NCBI GenBank assembly: GCA_020426325.1
Contig: JAGQQG010000021.1
Location: 1-64,000, forward strand
Direction of reading: 5' to 3'
Source of the DNA: Planctomycetaceae bacterium
GTDB taxonomy: Bacteria > Planctomycetota > Planctomycetia > Planctomycetales > Planctomycetaceae
Length of the DNA stretch: 64,000 nucleotides
The position numbers and the translations under genes are program-made. Positions 8,943 to 16,579 of this stretch are shown piece by piece. Numbering within the stretch: position 1 is the first letter of the stretch; each line of letters opens with the position of its first letter. Below the pieces are notes generated by a model that worked only from the letters and a program-made list of their open reading frames with translations, did not search any database and was not told the origin of the DNA.

Positions 8943-9173
8943 CTGTAAGGTTTTGCGACTTCGATCGTACTGTTGGTGACAGAATGATCTCGTGGTCGTT
9001 AGAGGCACACGGGCATGCCCGGTGTCTCGCCCGTTGGTTTGTGGCCGCTCTGCTTGTTGACACGGCGACGGCAGAGTCACGATTGCAATCAAACCGACAT
9101 CCCAACGGCCTGGCCGCGCCGCCTGATCACCGCGATGACATTCTGTCCCCGGACCGGCCGGTCCAACTTTTTT
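8943..9173 (+). repeat. dispersed ~230-bp element, copy 1, ending in a terminator-like hairpin
   Basis: About 80% identical by eye to 57067-57296. Both start CTGTAAGGTTT and contain GGTGACAGAATGAT, GTTTGTGGCCGCTCTGCT and TGGCCGCGCCGCCTGATCAC (copy 2 has CGGTTTGTGGCC). Both end with the palindrome GGACCG..CGGTCC followed by a T-run (CTTTTTT), as expected for Rho-independent termination. No start codon or frame is conserved well enough for a protein. It could be a small-RNA gene family, a MITE, or a gene remnant. Confidence 0.6.
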
Positions 9174-9344
9174 GATTGATGCAATCAAAAACACCAGAAC
9201 CAACAGACGCGAGCCAACGGAGATCGCCAGTGACGATGTATCGATGATGAATCGTCTATCGAAGCCACTGCTGGCTTGTCCCAATCGTGTTAGGCACTGT
9301 GTTTGTCGTGTGTGGTTGATTGTTGCGGGATGGTGGGGGGAGAG

Positions 9345-9550
9345 CATGTAGCGCAACGATAACTCGACCACCGTCGTCTCATTCGGTGGGGCGTCTTGAT
9401 CCCGATACCGCTCGTCAATCAGTTCGGCATAACACCGGTGACTCTCGGTAGAGCCGTGCGGCCCCAAGTAGCAACCTTGCCGCTGATCCTCACGCGGGCT
9501 TGTCCGGTGGGCATGTGGTGGCAGTATGCAAGGGGTCGACGACGAGACAT
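9345..9550 (-). pseudogene. N-terminal remnant of a tyrosine-recombinase/integrase
   Basis: Reading the minus strand from 9550, one frame gives MSRRRPLAYCHHMPTGQARVRISGK. The shifted frame then continues CYLGPHGSTESHRCYAELIDE and ETTVVELSLRYM. Put together this matches the N-terminal arm-binding segment of integrases common in planctomycetes (TGQARVxxxGKxxYLGxHG...SxExYxxLIAEW). A single frameshift lies near 9465 and no catalytic domain (R..HxxR..Y) follows, so it is a dead fragment. It sits about 100 bp downstream of the 3' end of tRNA-Val, a classic island attachment position. Confidence 0.6.
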
Positions 9551-9652
9551 GACAGCGTTCCTTCCAATCACGGGTAGTGAAGTGGTAACGAACTGCTGCT
9601 CTGTCGGATCGACAGATAACCGCAAAATACGGCTCAGCAATGACTTTTGAAG

Positions 9653-9726
9653 TGCACCCGGCTGGACTCGAACCAGCGACCTCATGCATGTCAAGCATGC
9701 ACTCTAACCAACTGAGCTACGGGTGC
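9653..9726 (-). tRNA. tRNA-Val (GAC)
   Basis: A full cloverleaf on the minus strand: acceptor GCACCCG pairing with CGGGTGC, D-arm GCTC-AGTTGGTTA-GAGT, anticodon stem CATGC/GCATG with loop TTGACAT (anticodon GAC, Val), variable AGGTC, T-arm GCTGG-TTCGAGT-CCAGC, discriminator A. CCA is not encoded. A small hairpin (9601-9615, CTGTCGGATCGACAG) lies just past the 3' end. Confidence 0.95.
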
Positions 9727-10131
9727 AGAGCCGACAGATTTGTCGGCAGAAACGGCGGTCATCATCCACTGAGAAACCCGCCGAACCTCATCAGAGAGTA
9801 GGTTTTGTCTGGCCGGTCGTCAAGGATGGCGTTTCCTTGTTCCCGGTGAGGACACGACTTGCGTCGCTTCTTTGCCGGTGTGTCCATCGTTCGGCAAATC
9901 CTGCCGTCGGCGGCCCTTGTTGGGGTGGTCCCTCTGGCAATCCTCGCCGGTTTCTGGCTATAAGATTGGTCATGATCGAGCGTACTCGGTCTCCCCCCTC
10001 TCAGCAAATCGACCCCACGTCCAACTCATTCCCGCCGCTGCGATCCCCTCGGATCGAAGCTGCCCCCTCCCTTTAATTCCTCAAGGGACCAATGGTCGTC
10101 CGTTCCGGGCGAGCGTTGCCGGAGGCTTTGT
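9727..10131. other. 405-bp gap, no gene seen
   Basis: Lies between the 5' end of the tRNA-Val gene and the OmpA-like gene. It has one perfect stem-loop at 9730-9747 (GCCGACA-GATT-TGTCGGC) just upstream of the tRNA. The rest presumably holds the promoters for both divergent genes, but no clear -35/-10 pair can be assigned. Confidence 0.5.
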
Positions 10132-10968
10132 ATGACCCCGCACATCTCTCGACTGACTTTCGTCTTCACGCTTTCGCTGCTCGCCGTCGGGACCGTCGGA
10201 TGTAACGCGGTGCCGTTGTATCAATATCGGCAGAGTCAGCTCCAAACTCTCCAGATGTATCGACAATCTCAGGCGATGGCCGGACAGCTCGCCAGCGCGA
10301 GTCAGACGGCCGCTCAGCTTGCGATGGAAAAGCAGCAGTTCGAGCAGATGGCTGCACAGTCGCAACATGACTTGCAGATTGCGAACGAACGCCTGGCGAA
10401 CCTGGGGGCAGAACGTCAGGAATTGCATGCACGTTACTCGAACCTCCTCACGGGACTCAGCAGCGGGAACAACCCACTCTCCAGCGGAGCGACCAAACGG
10501 TTTGAAGAACTCGCCCGGAAGTACCCAGAGTTTGAATTCGACCCCTACACGGGCGTCAGCAAGTTCACCGGAGATCTGTTGTTCGCCACCGGCAGCTCAG
10601 AAGTGCGGACGGATGCGCATCCGGTGTTGCAGGAGTTCGCCCGCATCATGAACGATCCGGAAGCGAAGCAGTTCAATATTCTGGTTGTCGGCCATACAGA
10701 TGACCAGCCGGTGAAGAAGGCTGCCACTCGTGCCAAGCATGCCAACAACTGGGAACTCTCGGCTCACCGTGCGACTTCGGTCGTCGATGCTCTGAGCAAG
10801 CAGGGTCTCGCAGAACATCGCATGGGCGTTGCTGGATACAGCCAGTACCAGCCGATTGCAGCGAATTCAGACGAGCACTCGCGTCAACGCAATCGCCGTG
10901 TCGAGATCTTCATCTTGGCACAGGATGCCAAGATCGCAAGCACCTCGGGAGCAGCTCCCTACTTTTGA
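10132..10968 (+). CDS. OmpA/MotB-domain lipoprotein with coiled coil
   Basis: A 278-residue envelope protein. The N-terminus is a lipoprotein-type signal (hydrophobic VFTLSLLAVGTVG, then Cys at about residue 24). Residues 30-105 are a Gln/Ala-rich coiled coil (QSQAMAGQL to LANLGAERQELHARY). The C-terminal OmpA-like domain (about 140-270) has LLFATGSSEVRTDAHPVLQE, ILVVGHTDD, NWELSAHRATSVVDAL and NRRVEIFI, with the Asp and Arg that bind peptidoglycan peptide in this family. It probably ties the outer membrane or an envelope complex to peptidoglycan. Gene organisation gives no partner. Confidence 0.85.
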   Translation: MTPHISRLTFVFTLSLLAVGTVGCNAVPLYQYRQSQLQTLQMYRQSQAMAGQLASASQTAAQLAMEKQQFEQMAAQSQHDLQIANERLANLGAERQELHARYSNLLTGLSSGNNPLSSGATKRFEELARKYPEFEFDPYTGVSKFTGDLLFATGSSEVRTDAHPVLQEFARIMNDPEAKQFNILVVGHTDDQPVKKAATRAKHANNWELSAHRATSVVDALSKQGLAEHRMGVAGYSQYQPIAANSDEHSRQRNRRVEIFILAQDAKIASTSGAAPYF

Positions 10969-10975
10969 TCGACAC

Positions 10976-11479
10976 TCAGGCGGACAGTCGTGCCATCGAC
11001 TCGTCGACGGCCGGTTGATGACTCTTCGACAGGGCCCTGCGTCCTTCGGGCGTGACGCGGTAGACCACTCCCTCGTCTCGTCCCTGCAACTGGAAATGCA
11101 GGAGTCCCAAGGCAATTAATCGTCCATGAATGGGTGCCAGCTGATCTCTGGGCACTCCTTCGATGTCCTGGATCCGCCCCACCCAAGTGGTGTACTGAGT
11201 CTCAGACTCTTCGTTTTCAGGTTGCTTTGGACGCGTGGCGGACAGAGCCTGCTCGGCATCAGCGTAGGCACCGAGCACATCGACTTCGGTCTGAGTCAGG
11301 CTGACGGCATCAAAGTCGAGATGGAGCATGCGAGTTCCCGGCGAGGCGGATGAGGCGAGGAGACGCAGGCTGGGCGAAATCGTCCCGCCATTGACTCCCA
11401 ACTCATATCGACAGCAGCGCCCATGCTGACCAGCTTCGGCGACACCAGTCGCACGACCCGCATAGGTGGACGGTGTCAC
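10976..11479 (-). CDS. small protein with a winged-helix-like C-terminus, function unknown
   Basis: The last 110 residues are clearly protein-like: an amphipathic segment (LTQTEVDVLGAYADAEQAL), an acidic linker, then IEGVPRDQLAPIHGRLIALGLLHF and VVYRVTPEGRRAL. This helix-helix-wing pattern is seen in MarR/PadR-like winged helices, so a DNA-binding role is possible. The start is uncertain: GTG at 11479, TTG at 11401 or ATG at 11329 are all in frame, and none has a strong Shine-Dalgarno site. Convergent with the OmpA-like gene (gap 7 bp). Confidence 0.5.
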   Translation of the reverse strand: MTPSTYAGRATGVAEAGQHGRCCRYELGVNGGTISPSLRLLASSASPGTRMLHLDFDAVSLTQTEVDVLGAYADAEQALSATRPKQPENEESETQYTTWVGRIQDIEGVPRDQLAPIHGRLIALGLLHFQLQGRDEGVVYRVTPEGRRALSKSHQPAVDESMARLSA

Positions 11480-11602
11480 GTCTCAGCCTTGACGCACTCG
11501 ACCGGATACCTGCAAACAACAATCTCACCGAAACCGGCTCAACTGTTATTCCTTTACATTGCACCTTCTCTGCAACAGCAGGTGATTGAATGCTCAAGCA
11601 AT

Positions 11603-13210
11603 TCAGTCTGCCGGATGATCTGCAATGCGTTCCTGCATCGCTGCAATGCCCTGATCGTACACCGAAAGCACCGCCTGTCGCTCGGAGTCGTCAGCAAACG
11701 TCCCGCGATCTCCGATGAATGTCTGGCTGTCCTGCATGTCCTTGATGAGGGACGAGGCAACTTCGTGATCAAACACGCGACGGCTGCCGACATCGATGAA
11801 CGTGGCAGACGTATGGCTGAATAGCTCTCGTCCGTACTCGTTGAGGGGAGTTTTGGTCGACATGTCCGGGTCTATGGGCGCAGACGGGGGTGGGGTCCGC
11901 AATGCGACCCAGCATGGTCCATCGATGGGCAATGTCACATTCATGGTGGCCACAAGGTGCTCGCCCTCAGGTTGTGTTGAGATCGACTCGATGACCTCCC
12001 CATTGCGGACCAGTTCGAGACGTTCAAAGTCCACACGACCAACTGCACGCCCAACAATCGTCACATCTCCCGGTTCCTTGATTTCAATGGGTTCACCGAT
12101 TCCCTGACCGTTGACCGTGAACTCCAGCAGAGGTCCATTGGTGATGTACGAATGCCCGGCTGCCAGCTGATCGAGCCATTGCTCGGGTGTGATCTGATCG
12201 GGTGCCGGGACATACACTCGCGAGAAGTCGTAGATGAACCAGTCTGTGCCGGTCGAGACGGGGACCGGAATCCCCACGTTCCAGTAGCGGTAAAAGCTGT
12301 GGGCATAACTGCCACGCGAGCCGCCGTCGAAGATATTGTTGGCGTGCAGTCGTCCCGCGAGCCAGTTGGGAATGTCCTCAAGCCCCCAGGCATTGTGGCA
12401 CCAGATGACCGTGCCCCCCATCTCACGCGCACGCTCGATTCCTCGTTGGAGCGGGATGCCGTCTGTGCCCGTCTTCGAGATGCCGGGACCGATGCTCACC
12501 GGGTACACCAGTTCGGGAATACTCAGCAGCATCACATGGCCAAATCCTTCGCCGCCCGAATTGAAGTTGTGCCGATGCTCCTCTCCATTGTCGAAGTGAA
12601 CGTGGTCCGTGTTCAACGCGTGCAACTCATCACGGGTGTACTTGTTCGAGATGTAATCGACATCATCGTCCGCCCGCTCAAGATATGAGACGAACACAAG
12701 GTCCAGCCCGTCAGCAGTTGACGATTCAATGAGATAACGATCGGTCTCGGGCCGTGTCAGGCGACGGACATGCACGTGCGTGTTGGCGTTCTGTAACCCG
12801 GCATGTCGGGCATCGTAGAAGCGATGCAGTTTGAGTGTAATCTCCGCTTTCGCCTTGTCCCGTAGGTCGACGGTCTGCGTTGTAATCTCGGTTTCGATGC
12901 CTGAGAACGCGGAGAACTCCAGGACCTCACGAGGAAAGCGAACCGTCTCGGGCCTGACCAACGTAGACCATTCCTGAATGGCCGGTTGATCATCGAGTCC
13001 CTGCCCACGCGGTAGTAATTCAGGGAGCGAGATGGTCTGACCATCTGCCCCTTTCACACGTACCAAACCGGGGATTGTTTCTTCTGACTCAGCATCGACC
13101 AATGACAGCCGAACAGAACAGGTCTCTGTCTCGGAAGTTGGTTCCACTCCAAACAGAGTGCCCATCATCAGGAGCAGCACGGCGGCGGTGGCGGCAAGAG
13201 CCCATCGCAT
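11603..13210 (-). CDS. CehA/McbA-family metallohydrolase, secreted
   Basis: A 535-residue exported protein. The start at 13210 gives a signal peptide (MRWALAATAAVLLLMMGT) and has GAGGT 6 bases upstream. A beta-sandwich region (about 30-145) is followed by a PHP-like metallohydrolase domain with NTHVHVRR (first metal motif, about 155), SSTADGLDLVFVSYLER and GEEHRHNFNSGGEGFGHVMLL. VIWCHNAWG and VPVSTGTDWF follow, then a C-terminal sandwich (VTIVGRAVGRVDFERLELVRNG). The family includes carbaryl hydrolase CehA and McbA; the natural substrate of planctomycete members is unknown, probably an ester or phosphoester. Confidence 0.82.
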   Translation of the reverse strand: MRWALAATAAVLLLMMGTLFGVEPTSETETCSVRLSLVDAESEETIPGLVRVKGADGQTISLPELLPRGQGLDDQPAIQEWSTLVRPETVRFPREVLEFSAFSGIETEITTQTVDLRDKAKAEITLKLHRFYDARHAGLQNANTHVHVRRLTRPETDRYLIESSTADGLDLVFVSYLERADDDVDYISNKYTRDELHALNTDHVHFDNGEEHRHNFNSGGEGFGHVMLLSIPELVYPVSIGPGISKTGTDGIPLQRGIERAREMGGTVIWCHNAWGLEDIPNWLAGRLHANNIFDGGSRGSYAHSFYRYWNVGIPVPVSTGTDWFIYDFSRVYVPAPDQITPEQWLDQLAAGHSYITNGPLLEFTVNGQGIGEPIEIKEPGDVTIVGRAVGRVDFERLELVRNGEVIESISTQPEGEHLVATMNVTLPIDGPCWVALRTPPPSAPIDPDMSTKTPLNEYGRELFSHTSATFIDVGSRRVFDHEVASSLIKDMQDSQTFIGDRGTFADDSERQAVLSVYDQGIAAMQERIADHPAD

Positions 13211-13248
13211 GTCTGACCTCGTCTCTCTCTGAAACCCAAAGACCACTT

Positions 13249-14079
13249 TCAACACGGGAAGAGTTGGCTTCCCCCATCAACACGCAGCACTTGACCGCTA
13301 ATGAACTGAGCCGCTGGCGTACACAGAAATGCCACCAGAGCTGCGACCTCATGTGGCCGACCGTAACGCTCCAGCGTGTCTTCCGTTACCAGTTGCGACT
13401 CATCAATCTCATGAATGCGGAGGAACCGTTCCGTCACCGTCGAGCCAGGGGCCACGCAGTTGACGGTGACATTGCATGGACGGAGCTGGGCTGCCAGACA
13501 GCGGGTGTACTCATGAACGGCTGCCTTGGCCACCGAGTAGATCGCTCCACTCTCCCGTCCTGAGCAGCCGGCAATACTGCCTATCGTGATGATGCGCCCC
13601 GCGCGCCGCTCCTGCATCTCGCCAGCGACTTCTCGACAGAACAAAATCGTCCCGAGGAGATTGCGATCCATCACGCTCTGCAGATCGTCGAGCGAGATCG
13701 AAAGACCGTCATCGTTCTCCGGACGCCCGCCTTGACCAACAGACGTCCCGGCGGAACCGATATCGCCCCCCGCACAGCACACCAGAATGTCAATCTGCCC
13801 CCAGCGGTCTCGAACTTCTCTTACGATCCGCTGCACGTCCAGCTCACGGGTCACATCACCCCACACGGCCATCGTTTCGCCCTCGCAGGTTTCAGCGATG
13901 TGAGCAGCCAGTTGCTGCATCGTTCCTCCCTCGCCGAATGTCCTGGGACTGTCCTCACGAGTGCCATGAACGGCCACGCGTGCCCCCAGCTTGCAGAGTT
14001 CCTCGGCCATGACTCGGCCAAGGCCTCGTGAAGACCCGGTGATAAGCGCGGATTGGCCATCGAGCGGTTTAGACATCAT
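13249..14079 (-). CDS. SDR-family NAD(P)-dependent oxidoreductase
   Basis: A 276-residue classical short-chain dehydrogenase. [18 protein letters not shown] (TGxxxGxG cofactor loop, about residue 12), then ILVCCAGG (the NAG-equivalent), catalytic Ser in [15 protein letters not shown] (Tyr-x-x-x-Lys) and [14 protein letters not shown]. The C-terminus has [11 protein letters not shown] as in FabG-like enzymes. Met 14079 is chosen because the fold starts just after it, although the frame is open to 14166. It lies 38 bp upstream of the metallohydrolase in the same direction, so probably one transcript. Substrate unknown. Confidence 0.88.
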   Translation of the reverse strand: MMSKPLDGQSALITGSSRGLGRVMAEELCKLGARVAVHGTREDSPRTFGEGGTMQQLAAHIAETCEGETMAVWGDVTRELDVQRIVREVRDRWGQIDILVCCAGGDIGSAGTSVGQGGRPENDDGLSISLDDLQSVMDRNLLGTILFCREVAGEMQERRAGRIITIGSIAGCSGRESGAIYSVAKAAVHEYTRCLAAQLRPCNVTVNCVAPGSTVTERFLRIHEIDESQLVTEDTLERYGRPHEVAALVAFLCTPAAQFISGQVLRVDGGSQLFPC

Positions 14080-14258
14080 GTTGAATGCAGGGCTAATGGT
14101 CTGTTCAATCTGAGTGAGGGATTCGTCGAGGAAGCGTTGTTCGAGTCCGGGTGAATTGTAACACAACCTCTACGTAGAATACGCTCGCAGTCAATCGCCC
14201 CAGGTTGGTGAGTACTTCTCATCGACATCCCGATGGTTTTGAAGAATTGAGGTTCGTT

Positions 14259-15392
14259 TTGAAGATCATCTCAGTTGATGTCTGTCCGCTCTCGGGAGCG
14301 ACCGTAGATGGTGGATGGCCGCAGGGTCATGAGCCGCAGGAGGATTTGCATACGCTCGTCATTGTACGAACGGACAGCGAGCATGTCGGTTACGGCAGCT
14401 GTTTCACGTCCGGTGCCCTGGTAGCCGGAGCTGTGCAACTATTGTGGCCACTCCTGAAGGCGGAATCCGCCATCGAACCAGAGCGGGTGACGGAGAAACT
14501 CCGACAGTCATCGTTCTGGCAGGGACGCGGTGGAGCTGTCGAGCATGCGATCAGCGGCATCGACATCGCCCTGTGGGATCTCCTTGGCAAAGCCTGCGGA
14601 CAACCAGTCTCACGACTGATGGGGGGTATTTATCGCGATCGCATCAAGCCCTATGGTTCAGTCCTCTTCGACGAGCCGGAGCCCCTCAGGCAGAAGCTGA
14701 CAGACGTGGTCGAGCGTGGATTCCGTGCGATCAAACTGGGTTGGCGACCGTTTGGTCGCCGCGATCGGCAGTTTGACGAACTTCTCGTCCAGACTGCTCG
14801 CGAGACTGTGGGCGATCAGGTCGAATTGATGGTCGATGCGGGGGGCAGCGAGCAGTTCTGGCCGCATGGCCTCAACTGGGCACGCAACACTGCGGAGATG
14901 TTGGCGGACTACAACATCGTCTGGTTTGAAGAGCCGCTCTCCCCTGACGATCTCGACGGCTTTGTCGAGTTGACGCGAGTCTCCCCGGTCCCGATCGCCT
15001 CCGGCGAAGTGCTGACGCGCAGGCAGGCATTCACTCCCTGGCTTGAGCGGAAAGCGGTCGACATCATTCAGCCGGACTGCACCAAGTGCGGCGGACTCAG
15101 CGAGGCCCGCAGGACCGCCTGGCTCGCGGCTGACCATTACGTCCAATGGGTTCCGCATGGTTGGAACACAGCAGTCGGACTGGCTGCTGACCTTCAACAA
15201 TCGGCCGCCATGCCAGTAGCCCGGTACGTCGAATACCTCACGCCGTGTGCCTACATCGATGAACTGACCACCGAGCCTTTTCAACTCGATGGCACAGGCA
15301 TGTTAACGATCCCCACCCGACCGGGACTCGGCATCGACATTGCAGATGACCAGCTGAATCGGTTCTGTCCGAAACCGATCACATTCAGCTGA
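14259..15392 (+). CDS. enolase-superfamily dehydratase/racemase (mandelate racemase type)
   Basis: A 377-residue mandelate racemase/muconate lactonising enzyme family protein. The N-terminal capping domain is followed by a (beta/alpha)7 barrel. RAIKLGW has the barrel Lys. Metal ligands are Asp in MVDAGGSEQFW, Glu in WFEEPLSPDD and Glu in ASGEVLTRRQ. IIQPDCTKCGG plus VPHGW supply the Asp-His dyad. This layout fits sugar-acid dehydratases such as galactonate dehydratase. A TTG at 14259 has GAGGT upstream and starts the first beta-strand (LKIISVDV), so it is preferred to the TTG at 14205. Divergent from the SDR gene and convergent with the amidohydrolase. Confidence 0.85.
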   Translation: MKIISVDVCPLSGATVDGGWPQGHEPQEDLHTLVIVRTDSEHVGYGSCFTSGALVAGAVQLLWPLLKAESAIEPERVTEKLRQSSFWQGRGGAVEHAISGIDIALWDLLGKACGQPVSRLMGGIYRDRIKPYGSVLFDEPEPLRQKLTDVVERGFRAIKLGWRPFGRRDRQFDELLVQTARETVGDQVELMVDAGGSEQFWPHGLNWARNTAEMLADYNIVWFEEPLSPDDLDGFVELTRVSPVPIASGEVLTRRQAFTPWLERKAVDIIQPDCTKCGGLSEARRTAWLAADHYVQWVPHGWNTAVGLAADLQQSAAMPVARYVEYLTPCAYIDELTTEPFQLDGTGMLTIPTRPGLGIDIADDQLNRFCPKPITFS

Positions 15393-15408
15393 TGCTGGAC
15401 GCAGCAGA

Positions 15409-16575
15409 TCAATCGTCTGCCAGATGGCGACCAGCGAGGCTGCCACCACCAGGAAGCAGTTCACCCCCGCGGATGGTCGCTGCCGCTCGCAGAAGTGTCT
15501 CCGCGGTCCGATGCTGACCGTGACTGTCGGTCAATCGAAAGCGTCCCTGGCACGGTTCGAGAAGGGTGATGTCCGCGATCGTCCCTTCGCGGAGCGTCCC
15601 GAGTTCGTCCGACTGCTTGAGAATCTCCGCAGGTCGAAGGGTTGTGAGTTCAACGACCCGTTCGAGGGACATTCCCAGGTGAAGAAACTTGCTCATCGTA
15701 GTGGGCATGTCGTAGACCGGACCGTTGATGCACCACGCATGCAGGTCGGTGCTGATCGTCGTCGGCTCAAAGCCCTGTTCAAGTGCTGACGCTGCAATCT
15801 CCCAACAGAAGCTGCCCATGCCATGTCCGACATCGAACTGGACCCCGCGTTCCCGGGCTTCAAAAACTTCGTCAAAGATGCGGCCATCGGCATCCGTGAT
15901 CGGCGTACTCCCGCCGCGAAAACAGTGTGTCACGCAGTCGCCCGGTGACAGTTCCCGAATCAGTTCGGGGGTCGGCATCGGGCAGTAGCCGATATGAACC
16001 ATCAGCCATGTCTCCGACTCGCGGGCCGCGCGAATGGCGTCCCGGAGATTGGCCCAGCCGTCCTCGCCGGTCCCGATGATGAAGTCACTGGCCCGAATCT
16101 TTACACCGATGGCCACATCCGGATGTTGGCGAATAACTCGCTTCACCCCCTCGACATCCGCATACCGGCGATCCAACAGTTCTCCGAGATTTCCGGTCAG
16201 CAGGCCCGTGCGCGACAAGTTCACAAGGGCGAACACCCGAGTACGTGCGCGATCGATCGTCTCTCGACGAAACTCATCGAAGCTGAACGACCCGGCGGTG
16301 CCCGTGTCGAGAAAGGTTGTCACTCCGTTGGCAGCGGCAAGCGAATCCGGGTGCAGGCCCCACGGCGAGTGCGGATAGACATGGACATGCAGATCGATCA
16401 GTCCGGGAACAACCAGAAGCCCGCGGGCGTCAAGAGTGCACTTCGCTTCAACATCATCGGTCGTCTGCGTGACTCGGACGATGCGGCCATCGTTGACAAC
16501 CACATCGAACGTACCTCGCAAGGATTGTGACGGGTCAATGACATCCCCGCCCCGAATGAGAAGGTCGCACTTCAT
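15409..16575 (-). CDS. amidohydrolase/deacetylase-family metallohydrolase
   Basis: A 388-residue amidohydrolase of the dihydroorotase-like deacetylase group. MKCDLLIRGGDVIDP and GLLVVPGLIDLHVHVYP (HxH metal motif) open the protein; GVKIRASDF has the bridging Lys, WLMVHIG and VTHCFRG the later His ligands, and TTISTDLHAW the barrel-end Asp. LRPAEIL and GTIADITLLE mark the composite C-terminal beta domain. Members hydrolyse cyclic amides, hydantoin-like compounds or N-acetyl groups; the substrate is not known. It ends 16 bp from the convergent enolase-superfamily gene and begins 5 bp past the stop of the PVC haem protein gene. Confidence 0.85.
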   Translation of the reverse strand: MKCDLLIRGGDVIDPSQSLRGTFDVVVNDGRIVRVTQTTDDVEAKCTLDARGLLVVPGLIDLHVHVYPHSPWGLHPDSLAAANGVTTFLDTGTAGSFSFDEFRRETIDRARTRVFALVNLSRTGLLTGNLGELLDRRYADVEGVKRVIRQHPDVAIGVKIRASDFIIGTGEDGWANLRDAIRAARESETWLMVHIGYCPMPTPELIRELSPGDCVTHCFRGGSTPITDADGRIFDEVFEARERGVQFDVGHGMGSFCWEIAASALEQGFEPTTISTDLHAWCINGPVYDMPTTMSKFLHLGMSLERVVELTTLRPAEILKQSDELGTLREGTIADITLLEPCQGRFRLTDSHGQHRTAETLLRAAATIRGGELLPGGGSLAGRHLADD

Positions 16576-16579
16576 GATC

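Noticed and set aside
8813..9175. Protein gene within the 230-bp repeat
   Set aside because: The frame shared by the two copies has no conserved start, ends at the hairpin, and differs by substitutions without regard to codon position as far as can be judged by eye.
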